Positions 28,701 through 38,744 of a stretch of DNA of 64,000 bases are shown here, in pieces; position 1 is the first letter of the stretch, and each line of letters begins with the position of its first letter. Under the pieces are notes generated by a model. It was not told the DNA's origin. It made no database searches and saw only the letters and a list, made by a program, of their open reading frames with translations. Position numbers and translations under genes: made by a program. Source of the DNA: Anabaena sp. UHCC 0187 (GTDB taxonomy: Bacteria > Cyanobacteriota > Cyanobacteriia > Cyanobacteriales > Nostocaceae); NCBI RefSeq assembly GCF_009712035.1, contig NZ_VILB01000003.1:62001-126000 (forward strand), in the 5' to 3' direction.

Positions 28701-29249
28701 CTACTTTAAAAATGAACGCAACAGGAAAAAACTAGCAATAGATTTAGCATCTATCGGTTCTCCCTCCAAAATCGCTTTTTCCAACTCTTCAGGAGAGAGT
28801 AAGACTGTTTCGATATCTTCATCTTCGTCTTTTTCTGGTGGTGTTTCCAGCTTTTCTAAATCTCTAGCGATAAAAGCATAGATGATTTCATCAGAATAAC
28901 CAGGAGCAAGGAAAAATTCGCCTAACTTATCCCACTGACGAGCATGATAGCCAGTTTCCTCTTCAATTTCCCGTTTAACTGTCTCTAAAGGACTTTCATT
29001 GGGTTCTACAGTCCCAGCCGGAAATTCTAATAATCTTCCCTGCACAGCAAACCGATATTGACGGACAAGTACCAGTTTACCCTCTGCGGTGATGGGTATA
29101 GCCACAGCACCACCGGGATGACGAATACATTCCCATTCCCCTTCGGCTTTGTTGGGTAAACGCAAGCGATTAACTTCAAAGTTAAATTTGCGTCCTTTAT
29201 AAAATAAGCGTTGCTTAAGTAACTGTGGTAATTCTCTACCTAATGGCAT
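28701..29249 (-). CDS. NUDIX hydrolase (ADP-ribose pyrophosphatase type)
   Basis: 182 residues with a complete Nudix box, Gx5Ex7REUxEExGU, read as G-TVEPN-E-SPLETVK-REIEEETGY at about residues 78-100. The preceding 'KLVLVRQYRFAVQGRLLEFPAG' region (first part quoted) matches ADP-ribose pyrophosphatases, which hydrolyse nucleoside-diphosphate sugars. It follows folK by 98 bases on the same strand and may be cotranscribed. Confidence 0.85.
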   Translation of the reverse strand: MPLGRELPQLLKQRLFYKGRKFNFEVNRLRLPNKAEGEWECIRHPGGAVAIPITAEGKLVLVRQYRFAVQGRLLEFPAGTVEPNESPLETVKREIEEETGYHARQWDKLGEFFLAPGYSDEIIYAFIARDLEKLETPPEKDEDEDIETVLLSPEELEKAILEGEPIDAKSIASFFLLRSFLK

Positions 29250-29347
29250 AGTAAAATTCTACCGTTTGTAAATACAGAGAACGTATACGGGGGTTTTGTG
29301 TTGTGATCAGTTCTTTTTGGGTGGCAAAATGGTAATTTCTTCACCCA

Positions 29348-29836
29348 CTACAATAAATGTACATCAGAAGTGTCTATCTTTAGAAGTAAATCTTGAATTG
29401 CCCGTTGAGATTCGGGTTCTATCCAATCCGCAGCAATTTCCGCTAAAGGGACTAAGACAAAAGCTCGTTCAACCATGCGAGGATGGGGAATTTGGAGATT
29501 TGGCTGATGCAAAATTAAGTCATCATATAATAATAAATCTAAATCTAGGGTGCGTGGTCCCCAATGCTCCTGACGCACACGTCCAAACTCCTGTTCAATT
29601 ACTAGTAAATGTGTTAATAAAGCCTGGGGTGACATTTGGACAGATAATATCGCGCAACCATTTAAGTAATCCGGTTGAGTTGGACCCACAGCCTTAGTAC
29701 AATACCAACTAGATCTGGCTTCTATAGTTATTCCTGATGTTTGGGCTAAAGCTTCTAAAGCTCCCTCTAAAATGGCTGGGGAATTACCCATGTTGCTACC
29801 GAGAGCAATTGCAGTTCTAGCAGCAGTCTTTAGCAT
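29348..29836 (-). CDS. folK: HPPK, folate pathway pyrophosphokinase
   Basis: 162 residues, normal for 2-amino-4-hydroxy-6-hydroxymethyldihydropteridine pyrophosphokinase. Diagnostic features are 'ALGSNMGNS' near the start, 'QPDYLNGCAIL', and the HPPK signature 'HWGPRTLDLDLLLYDD', which contains the Mg-binding Asp pair. It transfers pyrophosphate from ATP to the pterin before the dihydropteroate synthase step in the cytosol. It is probably in an operon with the NUDIX gene. Confidence 0.93.
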   Translation of the reverse strand: MLKTAARTAIALGSNMGNSPAILEGALEALAQTSGITIEARSSWYCTKAVGPTQPDYLNGCAILSVQMSPQALLTHLLVIEQEFGRVRQEHWGPRTLDLDLLLYDDLILHQPNLQIPHPRMVERAFVLVPLAEIAADWIEPESQRAIQDLLLKIDTSDVHLL

Positions 29837-30195
29837 CCTAGTCAGACTCCTTTTTAATTTTTAAACAACCCCGCTCAATCTATACCTTACCTTGCTTGAA
29901 TACCTTCGCCAAATTGAAAAAAGCCTTAATTCGTAGGTTGGATTGAGCGAAGCAAAACCCAACAAATGCCTTGGGTTTCGTATTGTTGCTTATTTTCTAT
30001 TTCTATGCTTTTGATGTTTTGCAATATTATGCAATAATTACATTATTTAATTGTGAGAATTACATTAATGTCCATAACTAGTTTTACAGAAAACATATAT
30101 TAGCGCTGAATTAAGTTAATAATTTATGGGGTATTATATAGGATATTATATTAACGCCAATATATTGCGCTCAAACCAAACAGGAGAAACTGCTA
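29837..30195. other. Divergent spacer folK/PBP
   Basis: It contains a copy of the GTAGGTTGG...AACCCAAC repeat (29934-29962) followed by AT-rich sequence. The PBP ribosome site (CAGGAG, 30181-30186) is at its end. No clear promoter hexamers stand out. Confidence 0.5.
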
Positions 30196-32571
30196 TTGCC
30201 ATTAGGTAATCATCAACAAAATGACGAGTCCGAAAATGAAAAATTACTACCGGGAATGCAGGTGAAGGCAAAGCAGTTATTAAATCAGATGACAACTATA
30301 TCATCTGGAATCTTGGGCAAAATTGCCAGCAACGATAAACCCTTTTATCGTCGTTTTTGGTTTTGGGCAAGTTTAGGTTTAGGTGGTGGGATCATTGCTT
30401 TCCACTACACAATCTTAGAAATAGATAAAAATTTACCAGATCAGTCTGCACTTAAAGCAGTAGCAAGAGAGCAAACACTGACCATTAAAGCTGGTGATGG
30501 TAGTGTACTACAACAGCAAGGTGAAGCCACCAGAGAAGTGCTGACAATAGAACAAATACCAGATAATTTGAAAAAAGCTTTTATTGCTTCAGAAGACCGC
30601 AGATTTAATCAACATAATGGAGTTGATACCCAGGGAATTGCCAGAGCAGTTATTAGTAATTTGCGATCGCAAAATGTGGTAGAAGGTGGTAGTACCATCA
30701 CCCAACAAGTAGCACGAATTCTCTTTCTCAAACAAGAAAAAACCTTTTGGCGGAAACTCAAAGAAGTTCGGTTAGCCCAAAAAATAGAGCAGCAACTGAC
30801 TAAAGATCAGATTCTTGAACGTTATCTAAATCTTGTTTATTTAGGCTCTGGAGCTTACGGTGTGGGCGATGCAGCTTGGGTTTACTTTAGTAAATCCATA
30901 GATCAATTGACCTTATCAGAAATGGCCACCTTAGCTGGTTTAGCTCCAGCACCTAACGTCTATGCTCCCGACAAAAATCCCAAAGCAGCTACAGAACGGC
31001 GAAATTTGGTGTTACAGCGGATGGCAGAAGATGGAGTTATTACACCAGCACAAAGACAAGCCGCTACCCAGGAAGCATTAACAGTTAACAGCAGTTTACC
31101 CAAACGGTTACAAGTAGAATTTCCCTACTTTACCACCTACATTCAAAAGGAATTACCAAAACTCGTTTCCGCCGATGTCTTAGCTAGTGGTGGTTTAATG
31201 GTAGAAACTACCTTAAACCCAACTTGGCAAACAGCCGCAGAAGCCGCAGTTGCCAAAATCTTAAAAAATGAAGGGCGTTGGCAAAACTTTAAACAAGCAG
31301 CAATAGTTGCCATAGATCCTCGCAATGGCGAAATTCAGGCGATGGTGGGAGGTAAAGACTTTGGTAAAAACCAGTTTAATCGCGTGACACAAGCCCAGCG
31401 GCAACCAGGATCAACCTTTAAAGGGTTTGTCTATGCTACAGTGATCGCTACTGGTAAGAGTCCCTACGATAGCTATCTAGATGCACCTTTAGTAGTAGAT
31501 GGTTATGAGCCAAAAAACTCCCATAAAAAATTCTCTGGCTGGTTGAATATGAAAGATGCTCTTACCCAATCTGTGAATACAATTGCGGTAAAAGTATTAA
31601 TAGAAGTGGGCTTTAATCCGGTGATTAAACTTGCCCATGATATGGGAATTAAATCAGAACTCAAACCTAACTATTCTTTGGCGCTTGGTTCTAATGAAGT
31701 CAACTTGCTAGAATTAACCAGTGCTTATGGTACATTCGCCCATCAGGGAAATCATACAGATGTGCATGGGATTCGTCGCATCCTCAACCGGGAAGGGAAT
31801 GTAATTTGGTCAGCCAAGTATGAACCTAAACAAGTTTTAGATGCTGATAGTAGCGCCATCATGACTTGGATGTTAAGAAATGTTGTTACCGATGGAACTG
31901 GTGCTGCGGCTCAATTAGATGATAGACAAGTTGCGGGCAAAACAGGCACTACCGATGAATCCCGTGATTTATGGTTTATTGGTTATATTCCTCAATTAGT
32001 CGCTGGTGTGTGGTTGGGCAATGATGATAACAGCCCTACCTATGGTAATAGTGGTAGTGCTGCCTATGCCTGGCATCAATTTATGGCAAAAGCAGTAGAG
32101 GGAATGCCTGTAGAAAAGTTTCCCTCCCGGCCTAAATTAGAAGGTCGCAAAGGTACTATTAAAGCCGAACCTTTCAAACCCAAAAAACTGATTAATCGCG
32201 CTGTTGATGATAGTGATCAGAAATCAGATGAGGCTAATACCAACAATTCTGATTCATCAACTAGACGCAGACGGAGAAAAACCTATAATCAATCGGAAGA
32301 TTCTTCAGAAAGTACACCAAGACGGAGACGACGCTACAGTCAGGAAAATAATGATACATCTTCTTCTACCCGTCGGAGAAGAAGACGCAGCAGCAGCGAA
32401 GAATCTAATAGCAACTCTACTCCTAAATCATCTCGTTCACGACGCAGTAGCAGCGAACAATCACGTCCTGCAAAGTCATCCTCTTCAGCGGGAGAGAATA
32501 ATTCTGGAGGATCTTCATCATCACCACCTTCTTGGAGGGAAAGACTTAAACCTAATTCTTCACCAGAATAA
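30196..32571 (+). CDS. Class A penicillin-binding protein (PBP1A type)
   Basis: 791 residues. The start is a TTG at 30196, supported by CAGGAG ending 9 bases upstream. A cytoplasmic part and one membrane helix (about 55-75) precede a GT51 glycosyltransferase (about 100-270; 'EDRRFNQHNGVD') and a transpeptidase with SxxK at Ser406-Lys409 (STFK), an SVN motif, and KTGT at Lys582. It polymerises and cross-links peptidoglycan. The last 120 residues are an unusual Ser/Arg-rich tail with repeated RRRRR blocks. Heterocyst-forming cyanobacteria have several such PBPs, so I give no symbol. Confidence 0.9.
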   Translation: MPLGNHQQNDESENEKLLPGMQVKAKQLLNQMTTISSGILGKIASNDKPFYRRFWFWASLGLGGGIIAFHYTILEIDKNLPDQSALKAVAREQTLTIKAGDGSVLQQQGEATREVLTIEQIPDNLKKAFIASEDRRFNQHNGVDTQGIARAVISNLRSQNVVEGGSTITQQVARILFLKQEKTFWRKLKEVRLAQKIEQQLTKDQILERYLNLVYLGSGAYGVGDAAWVYFSKSIDQLTLSEMATLAGLAPAPNVYAPDKNPKAATERRNLVLQRMAEDGVITPAQRQAATQEALTVNSSLPKRLQVEFPYFTTYIQKELPKLVSADVLASGGLMVETTLNPTWQTAAEAAVAKILKNEGRWQNFKQAAIVAIDPRNGEIQAMVGGKDFGKNQFNRVTQAQRQPGSTFKGFVYATVIATGKSPYDSYLDAPLVVDGYEPKNSHKKFSGWLNMKDALTQSVNTIAVKVLIEVGFNPVIKLAHDMGIKSELKPNYSLALGSNEVNLLELTSAYGTFAHQGNHTDVHGIRRILNREGNVIWSAKYEPKQVLDADSSAIMTWMLRNVVTDGTGAAAQLDDRQVAGKTGTTDESRDLWFIGYIPQLVAGVWLGNDDNSPTYGNSGSAAYAWHQFMAKAVEGMPVEKFPSRPKLEGRKGTIKAEPFKPKKLINRAVDDSDQKSDEANTNNSDSSTRRRRRKTYNQSEDSSESTPRRRRRYSQENNDTSSSTRRRRRRSSSEESNSNSTPKSSRSRRSSSEQSRPAKSSSSAGENNSGGSSSSPPSWRERLKPNSSPE

Positions 32572-32681
32572 TTAATCTTATGCCTTTGAATACAGCAAAG
32601 ATTTTTCCTGGGGTAGATGTAGGTGATTCGATCAGTTTATACTTTGTTAAGAAGTGTAACCTACATTAGCCGAATATAATC

Positions 32682-32876
32682 ATGAGTTATTTATTGCTCC
32701 AAGTCCCAGTGCAAGATACTGGAAATCACTTTCCCTTAGCTTTTACTTTGGTGTATGTAGTGGGTTTTATCGCTGCTGTCACCATTGGTTCAATTGCCTG
32801 GTACAACTCCAAACGTCCCCCAGGTTGGGAAAATAAAGAACGTCCCGACATTATCCCCAAAGTTGAAAAGGAGTAA
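32682..32876 (+). CDS. Small one-helix membrane protein, Psb35-like
   Basis: 64 residues with one membrane helix (about 20-42, 'FTLVYVVGFIAAVTIGSIAW') and a conserved basic/proline tail 'KRPPGWENKERPDIIPKVEK'. Conserved small proteins of this form in cyanobacteria are annotated as PSII assembly protein Psb35 (Ssl2148 in Synechocystis). I assign it from memory of that family's sequence, so moderately. A tandem ATTGGT repeat begins right after its stop. Confidence 0.6.
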   Translation: MSYLLLQVPVQDTGNHFPLAFTLVYVVGFIAAVTIGSIAWYNSKRPPGWENKERPDIIPKVEKE

Positions 32877-32881
32877 ATTTG

Positions 32882-33008
32882 GTGATTGGTGATTGGTAAT
32901 TGGTAATTGGTAATTGGTAATTGGTAAGAATGTTTTACCCAATCCCCAGTCCCCAGTCCCCAGTCCCCAGTCCCCAGTCCCCAGTCCCCAGTCCCCAGTC
33001 CCCAATCC
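32882..33008. repeat. GGTAATT and CCCCAGT heptamer arrays
   Basis: Two adjoining STRR arrays: (T)GGTGATT/GGTAATT units at 32882-32925 and about eight CCCCAGT units at 32943-33000. They lie between the Psb35-like gene and the convergent TerB-like gene. Confidence 0.9.
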
Positions 33009-33009
33009 C

Positions 33010-33432
33010 CTAATTCTGTACATCAACCCAACGACGGTAAAGCTTTCTAATTTGCTTAAGCAATGTTGTGTGGGTTGATAAATTAGCTTCACTAGACTTG
33101 CTTAACTCTTCCAATTGGCAGAGAAGTCTGGCTTCTTCAGTGGCTACATCACCGTCACTATAAATTAAGCCACTAATGGCTTCAATTAAATTCTCGTAAT
33201 CTTCCTGAGTTGGGCGATCGCCTAAATACTCTTTAACCCATTCATAACATTCCTTGGGTCTTACTGGCACTAATTCATACAGCCAGGGCTTGATTTCTGG
33301 ATCATTAGCTAAACCTTTAACTTGAGCTATTTCCCGCAAATATTGCCGTTCTTCCGGCTGAATTTTCCCATCAATCCAAGCTGCTCCAATCAGGATTTTT
33401 ACTAGTTTTTTTTCATGGAAATTATTAACCAT
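33010..33432 (-). CDS. TerB-like protein
   Basis: About 140 residues from the ATG at 33432, which has a strong ribosome site (AGGAGGCAG); the longer frame to 33480 lacks one. All-helical and TerB/DjlA-type: 'ILIGAAWIDGKIQPEERQYL' near the start has the DG-hydrophobic-EE metal-binding pattern, and a second half has 'GLIYSDGDVATEEARLL'. TerB-fold proteins are linked to tellurite resistance and membrane stress; function here is unknown. It follows rsmB by 57 bases on the same strand. Confidence 0.75.
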   Translation of the reverse strand: MVNNFHEKKLVKILIGAAWIDGKIQPEERQYLREIAQVKGLANDPEIKPWLYELVPVRPKECYEWVKEYLGDRPTQEDYENLIEAISGLIYSDGDVATEEARLLCQLEELSKSSEANLSTHTTLLKQIRKLYRRWVDVQN

Positions 33433-33489
33433 CACTGCCTCCTCTGGTAGATTCGGGCTTTGATTAAATCTTACAATCACTATTAGTAT

Positions 33490-34830
33490 TCACTCGGAAT
33501 CCTTAGTTTTTCTTAAGCGCACCATAAAAAATCCATCCATATCCTGTTGATGAGGCCAGACTTTTAACCACCCTGGGGAAGAAATATCAACTAAATTAAA
33601 ACTGGGAGGCTCAATTTGCCAATGGGGATTTGCTGCCAAAAACTCGGAAATTACCTGTTCATTCTCCGCTGGATGCAGTGTACAAGTTGCATACACTAAA
33701 ACGCCCCCAGTCTTGACAAAACTTGCATTATGTGAAAGCAGTTCTTTTTGGAGTTGGGAAAGTTCCTGTACAGAAACCGGTGTTTGTCGCCAACGCGCAT
33801 CGGCGTGACGGTGCATAGTTCCCAACCCAGAACAAGGAGCATCAAGTAATACACAGTCAGCAGAATTATAAAATTGCGGTAGGTTACGACTATCTCCCGT
33901 ACAAATTTCGATAGATTGTAAATTTAGACGTTGGGCGTTTTCCTTTAATTTACGTAACCGGGAAGCAGTTTTATCACAAGCCCAAACTTTGCCCTTATCG
34001 CCCATTAATTCAGCAATATGGGTAGTTTTCCCCCCTGGTGCAGCACAGACATCAATCACCACATCACCCGGCTGAGGGTCAAGCAAATGCCCAACTAATT
34101 GGGCGCTACTATCTTGAACAGTCCACCAACCTTCAGCAAAACCAGGTAAATTTTGAATTGCGCCGTTATTACCAATTAATCGTAAAGCTTGGGGTAAATG
34201 GGGAATTGGTTTCACCACAACACCAGCAGATTCAAAAGCTAATTGTACCTCTTCTAAAGAACTGCGAAGAATATTTACCCGTAAATCAATTGTCGGGGTT
34301 TGATTCATCCAGATACACAGTTTTTCTGTTTCTTCAAAACCCAATTCTGCTAACCAAACCTCAATTATCCAATTAGGAAAACTGTGGATAATTCCCAATC
34401 TTTCTACAGGATTTTCCGGTAACTGTAAAGGTTCTGATGACTTTTCTGCAATTCGGAGATATTGACGTAATAACCCATTAACAAAACCCGTTAAACCAGG
34501 AAAACCATTTTCCTTTGCCAATTCGACGGTAGTATTTACAGCCGCAGAAGGGGGGATTCTTTCTTGATAACGGAGTTGATAAAAACCGAGATGTAAAATA
34601 GTGCGGAGGTCTTTTGGTTGTTGTTGGTTTTTCTTAGTAGCAAGTTGATCAATGATAGCATCTAGGGTACGTTGTCTTCTCACGCTACCATAGACTAATT
34701 CTGTCATTAACCGGCGGTCATTGTCGGGTAACTTAAACTTTTGTAGCACTCGATCTAAAGCAACATCAGCATAAGCTCCTTTATGAACTTCCTTGAGGGC
34801 GATAAATGCAACTTGACGGGGATTGGTCAT
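33490..34830 (-). CDS. rsmB: 16S rRNA m5C967 methyltransferase RsmB
   Basis: 446 residues, the usual length. An N-terminal NusB-like RNA-binding domain (about 1-135, start 'PRQVAFIALKEV') is followed by the Rossmann methyltransferase with SAM motif 'DVCAAPGGKTTHIAELM', motif IV 'LLDAPCSGLGTMHRHAD', and motif VI 'YATCTLHPAENE'. Both catalytic cysteines (PCSG and TC) are present. It methylates C967 of 16S rRNA in the cytosol. Confidence 0.93.
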   Translation of the reverse strand: MTNPRQVAFIALKEVHKGAYADVALDRVLQKFKLPDNDRRLMTELVYGSVRRQRTLDAIIDQLATKKNQQQPKDLRTILHLGFYQLRYQERIPPSAAVNTTVELAKENGFPGLTGFVNGLLRQYLRIAEKSSEPLQLPENPVERLGIIHSFPNWIIEVWLAELGFEETEKLCIWMNQTPTIDLRVNILRSSLEEVQLAFESAGVVVKPIPHLPQALRLIGNNGAIQNLPGFAEGWWTVQDSSAQLVGHLLDPQPGDVVIDVCAAPGGKTTHIAELMGDKGKVWACDKTASRLRKLKENAQRLNLQSIEICTGDSRNLPQFYNSADCVLLDAPCSGLGTMHRHADARWRQTPVSVQELSQLQKELLSHNASFVKTGGVLVYATCTLHPAENEQVISEFLAANPHWQIEPPSFNLVDISSPGWLKVWPHQQDMDGFFMVRLRKTKDSE

Positions 34831-35265
34831 GATAATACACTAAACACGGCTGCGAGATAGACTTGATAAGATCACAAAAAATTACAGGTAGGGCTGACAT
34901 TGCCCACCCTACACTATTTAACTCTGTGAATGCCCATCTCCCCCGAAATTTTTCTCTATCCATATAGATAGATAAAAAAATCCTAGCGCGTTTTTACCGT
35001 TTTCTAAGTTATCCTAATTTTTGCAATTTAAGCATCGTAATACATATCATCAGCCACAAAAAACCAACTCCATAACCATTAAGGGAGCTAAACGAGGATG
35101 TAGATGACGCAACCAGAAATTAGAAATTTGTCGAATCATACTTTTTCAATTATCAAAATTCTCATAGTTATAGTAAAATTTTTTGGATTGATAAAATCAC
35201 CTAAAATTTCACTACCTTGATCCGATATTTGTGAAGTTTGATTACACAAACTACTTTAGTAGTCG
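34831..35265. other. Spacer between rsmB and first invertase
   Basis: It holds a GTAGGGCTGACATTGCCCACCCTAC repeat at 34891-34913 (described by its arms, GTAGGG and CCCTAC) and AT-rich sequence. A 29-codon minus-strand frame at 35050-35139 (MIRQISNFWLRHL...) has no ribosome site and may be a gene remnant. The rsmB promoter must lie in its left part. Confidence 0.45.
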
Positions 35266-36681
35266 TTATAAATCACAAAATCGGTCATTCTTCTCAGTAT
35301 CAAACTCTCCAAAACTAATTAAATCTAAATATTCAGGATTTCGCACTAGTTCTTTGGCTAATAAAAAACCTGTAACTGTCCAAGTTTGATATCTTCTTGC
35401 GTCTTTACCAATTAATGATCCACTTGTACTATCGTAATATTCTGGCCATTCATCTTCACTCAGCCTTGCTTGAGCAATTTCAATAGCCCGGTTACTAATA
35501 TTGGTTCTACCTGTTTTTTGAGCAGCAGCAGCTAAAAACCATAACAAAACTGGCCAGCTACCACCATTATGGTATGACCAGGCGATATTTTTAGGATCAC
35601 AACCAGTAAAGATTTTATATTCTTCTTTTTCTAAAGCTGGAAAACAAATTTTCATGGGCATTTCTCCCACCAAATCATCCCATTGTTCTTCAATCAAATT
35701 CATAATGGCTTGGGATTGACGTTCATTAGTAAGAGAACAAATAATAGCCATTAAATTTCCTAACGAGAAGAAACGAACATCTAACTGAGATGGGCCGACA
35801 TTTCCCGCTAGATAACCCCCATGTTTTGGCAACCAAACGGATAAATCGGCGTATGGAATGGAATCTGGATAGATGTTGAATGGATTTACTGCGGTGTGTC
35901 CATATTCTTCACTTTTAAACCGATAGATAATATTCAGACTTTTCATATCTATCCAATAATGATGGCGGATATGATCTCTTAATAAGGGTAAGCGATTATC
36001 AATAGCTGTAACAACTTCTTCGTTACCTGCACAAATTAATAATTTACGAGATGCTCGTAAAGCTCCATAAAATAAAGATTGAATTTCTAAAGGATAGCCA
36101 TAAATGCCCATGCGACGGTAAATCATACAAGCACCATCAGGAACTAATAGCATAGGGTTCATATCAAACCGAGTTGCTAAACAAAGTTCCATTATTAAGA
36201 TAATGCCTTGCTGAAATTGCGGCTGCATGGCAAATTTCACATCTTTTGTAGCTTTAACATAAGCGTGTAAAAGAATAATCCACCAGAGACAAGAATCCAC
36301 CGGTGTAACTCTAGCTATGGCTTTTTCACCAAAATCTGCTTCTAAAGATTCTTCTCCATCTATTGATACAACTTTAAAACTGGCTGGTATTAAACCTTTA
36401 CAAGGTGTATAAGCATCAAATTGGTTTTTTTTCGGTTGTAATTTTAAAGTTTCTTCTAGAAAGTTACGCACAATATCATGTCTACCTTTCATCAGAAAAA
36501 GTAAGGCTGATGGTACAAAATCCCGAATAAAGCAATGATCAAAATTTAATCCAGATTGTGTTTGATCACAAACAGTTATAGTTCCTATAGGATAACCTTT
36601 ATAATAAATAATTGATTTTTCTAGAAGTTCCCAAGCCTGGGTATCTAGAGTATTTAATATTGATATTTTCTCTTTTGTCAT
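35266..36681 (-). CDS. GH100 alkaline/neutral invertase, copy 1
   Basis: 471 residues aligning along its whole length with the gene at 36931. Conserved GH100 features include 'FIRDFVPSALLFLMKGR', '[19 protein letters not shown]', 'NIAWSYHNGGSWPVLLWFL' and 'DEWPEYYDS'. These cytosolic enzymes split sucrose into glucose and fructose. In Anabaena, InvB is needed for sucrose use in heterocysts and InvA is a second isoform; I cannot tell which this is. It appears to be its own unit, since a terminator lies upstream of it. Confidence 0.9.
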   Translation of the reverse strand: MTKEKISILNTLDTQAWELLEKSIIYYKGYPIGTITVCDQTQSGLNFDHCFIRDFVPSALLFLMKGRHDIVRNFLEETLKLQPKKNQFDAYTPCKGLIPASFKVVSIDGEESLEADFGEKAIARVTPVDSCLWWIILLHAYVKATKDVKFAMQPQFQQGIILIMELCLATRFDMNPMLLVPDGACMIYRRMGIYGYPLEIQSLFYGALRASRKLLICAGNEEVVTAIDNRLPLLRDHIRHHYWIDMKSLNIIYRFKSEEYGHTAVNPFNIYPDSIPYADLSVWLPKHGGYLAGNVGPSQLDVRFFSLGNLMAIICSLTNERQSQAIMNLIEEQWDDLVGEMPMKICFPALEKEEYKIFTGCDPKNIAWSYHNGGSWPVLLWFLAAAAQKTGRTNISNRAIEIAQARLSEDEWPEYYDSTSGSLIGKDARRYQTWTVTGFLLAKELVRNPEYLDLISFGEFDTEKNDRFCDL

Positions 36682-36833
36682 AGGGTAACTACTCCATTTT
36701 CATGAGATTGTTTAGGAAATCACAATTTACCTAGTGAATAAAAAAACTTTTCAATTTGTTGTTTTTTCCTAGTCTTTTATTATGATATCCTTTTTAACTG
36801 GTTACTGACAGCTATTTATCCACAAAATTAAAA

Positions 36834-36858
36834 AGCCCCGTATTTTCTCATAGGGGCT
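36834..36858 (-). terminator. Terminator between the two invertase genes
   Basis: AGCCCC/GGGGCT stem (36834-36839 with 36853-36858), with a T run on the minus strand after it (complement of 36829-36833). It ends transcription of the gene at 36931-38379. Confidence 0.8.
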
Positions 36859-36930
36859 AAAAAGATGTTGTCTACCTTGGACAGTTTTTCAGATTACTAG
36901 AATTACAACGATTGAAGATTGCTATTCCTG

Positions 36931-38379
36931 TCAAAGAGACATATAAGGATCTACACTACCAACTTCAAATTCACAAGCTCTAGAAATGGTTTCTGGAGGT
37001 AATTTATCAAAACTAACTAATGGCAAGAATTCAGGATGATCCATCAGTTCTTTCGCTAATAAATAGCCGGCAATTGTCCAAGTTTGATATTTTCTCGCTT
37101 GTTTACCAATTAATCTCCCTTTTTTGCCATCGTAATACTCTGGCCATTCATCTTCATATATACGTGCTTTGGCAATTTCAAAAGCTTTCTCTGCTAACTG
37201 TGGTTTTTTCGTTTTCACTGCTGCTGCGGCTAACATCCACATTAAAACAGGCCAACTTCCTGCATTATGATATGACCAAGGGATGTTTTTAGGATCACAT
37301 CCTGTGACAACTCTATACTCTTCATTTTCTAAGGCAGGAAAACAGATTTTCATGGGCATATCTCCCACTAAGTCTTCCCATCTTTCTTCAATCAAAGTCA
37401 TAATCGCTTGGGATTGTGCCTCTGTAGAAAGATCGGAAATAATAGCCATTAAATTTCCCAGAGAAAAGAAGCGGGTATCTAACTGGGATGGACCAACATT
37501 ACCTGCTAAATAACCACCTTTTTTGGGTAGCCATTTATCTAATTCATAATAAGGCAAAGAATCTACATAAATGTTAAATAGATTTACGGCCGCTTTACCA
37601 TATTCTTCACTCTTGAACCGATAAATTGCATTCAAGCGAGAAATATCTATCCAATAATGTTTACGAATATGACCACATAACAAAGGCAAGCGATTATTAA
37701 TTGCCTCCATAATATCTTGGTTGCCTTCACAAATTAGTAGTTCCCGCGCTACACGCAAGGCAGCAAAAAAGAGAACTTGAATTTCTAGAGGATGGCCATA
37801 TATCCCCATCCGCCTATCAATCATGCAAGCTCCATCAGGCACTAATAGGGTTGGATACATATCAAAGCGATTAGCTAAACAGATTTCCATAATTAACCGG
37901 ATACCTGTTTGGAATTCCGGCTGATAAGCAATGGAATAATCATCAGTAGCAATTACATAGGCACGTAATAAAATCAGCCACCACAAACAAGAATCTACTG
38001 GTGTGACTCTAGCGATCGCGTGTTCGCCAAAATCAGCTTCTAAATGTTCTTCGCCATTGATAGATACAACTTTAAAGCTGGCTGGGATTAAACCCCTACC
38101 GGGTTTATATGCGTCCAATGCTCTTTCTTTCGGCTGTAACTTTAATGTTTCTTCTAGGAAATTTTTAACAATATCTGTTCTCCCTTTAATGAGAAAAATT
38201 AGGGCAGAAGATACAAAATCTCTGACAAAGCACTGGTCATAATTCAAAGCTTCTACAGATGGATCATAGGCAGCTAAAGTACCAATAGGACGACCTTTAT
38301 AGTAGAGAATTGAATTCTCTAATACTTGCCATGCTTCATTTTCTATATTGTTACTTGTCTCTAATTCGTTTAGTTGCAT
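36931..38379 (-). CDS. GH100 alkaline/neutral invertase, copy 2
   Basis: 482 residues, a close paralogue of the preceding invertase. It has the same blocks ('[17 protein letters not shown]', '[19 protein letters not shown]', '[19 protein letters not shown]', '[10 protein letters not shown]') and a slightly longer C-terminal end. It hydrolyses sucrose in the cytosol. Own terminator at 36834-36858. The clear divergence (many substitutions, changed loops) argues against a recent duplication. Confidence 0.9.
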   Translation of the reverse strand: MQLNELETSNNIENEAWQVLENSILYYKGRPIGTLAAYDPSVEALNYDQCFVRDFVSSALIFLIKGRTDIVKNFLEETLKLQPKERALDAYKPGRGLIPASFKVVSINGEEHLEADFGEHAIARVTPVDSCLWWLILLRAYVIATDDYSIAYQPEFQTGIRLIMEICLANRFDMYPTLLVPDGACMIDRRMGIYGHPLEIQVLFFAALRVARELLICEGNQDIMEAINNRLPLLCGHIRKHYWIDISRLNAIYRFKSEEYGKAAVNLFNIYVDSLPYYELDKWLPKKGGYLAGNVGPSQLDTRFFSLGNLMAIISDLSTEAQSQAIMTLIEERWEDLVGDMPMKICFPALENEEYRVVTGCDPKNIPWSYHNAGSWPVLMWMLAAAAVKTKKPQLAEKAFEIAKARIYEDEWPEYYDGKKGRLIGKQARKYQTWTIAGYLLAKELMDHPEFLPLVSFDKLPPETISRACEFEVGSVDPYMSL

Positions 38380-38744
38380 TACCAGACTAACTCCATTTAG
38401 ATAGTAGATTTTTTGGGAGTAGATGCACCTTTAACTATTATTTATGCCATTTTTATCATAACTTTGAAATAGCAAATATCAATCCAGTCAAAATACTAAA
38501 ACTCAGTCAATATAAAAAACTAACTGCATCATGTTTAGCAGCTTTTTCAATTCCTAAAAATACAGCTTATTCTGTATGTAGAATCACTTGAATATAGTAT
38601 ATCTACTTGTTCAGAAATTGGCTATTGAGATGACAAAATAAATTATTCCCCTACAACTTAACAATTTATAACGTTTTTTCAGAATATGCAACATAAACAG
38701 TTAAAGTTTTTTCGGAGATTAATACTGATGAAGGGATATATATA
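38380..38744. other. AT-rich spacer upstream of invertase 2
   Basis: 365 bases, no reading frame, repeat or convincing hairpin. It should contain the promoter of invertase 2. Nothing specific was identified. Confidence 0.4.

Noticed and set aside
29296-29697. 133-codon plus-strand frame
   Set aside because: It lies opposite folK, whose conserved motifs are clear.
32204-32575. 123-codon frame overlapping the PBP tail
   Set aside because: A shifted reading of the repetitive Ser/Arg tail; no independent start signal.
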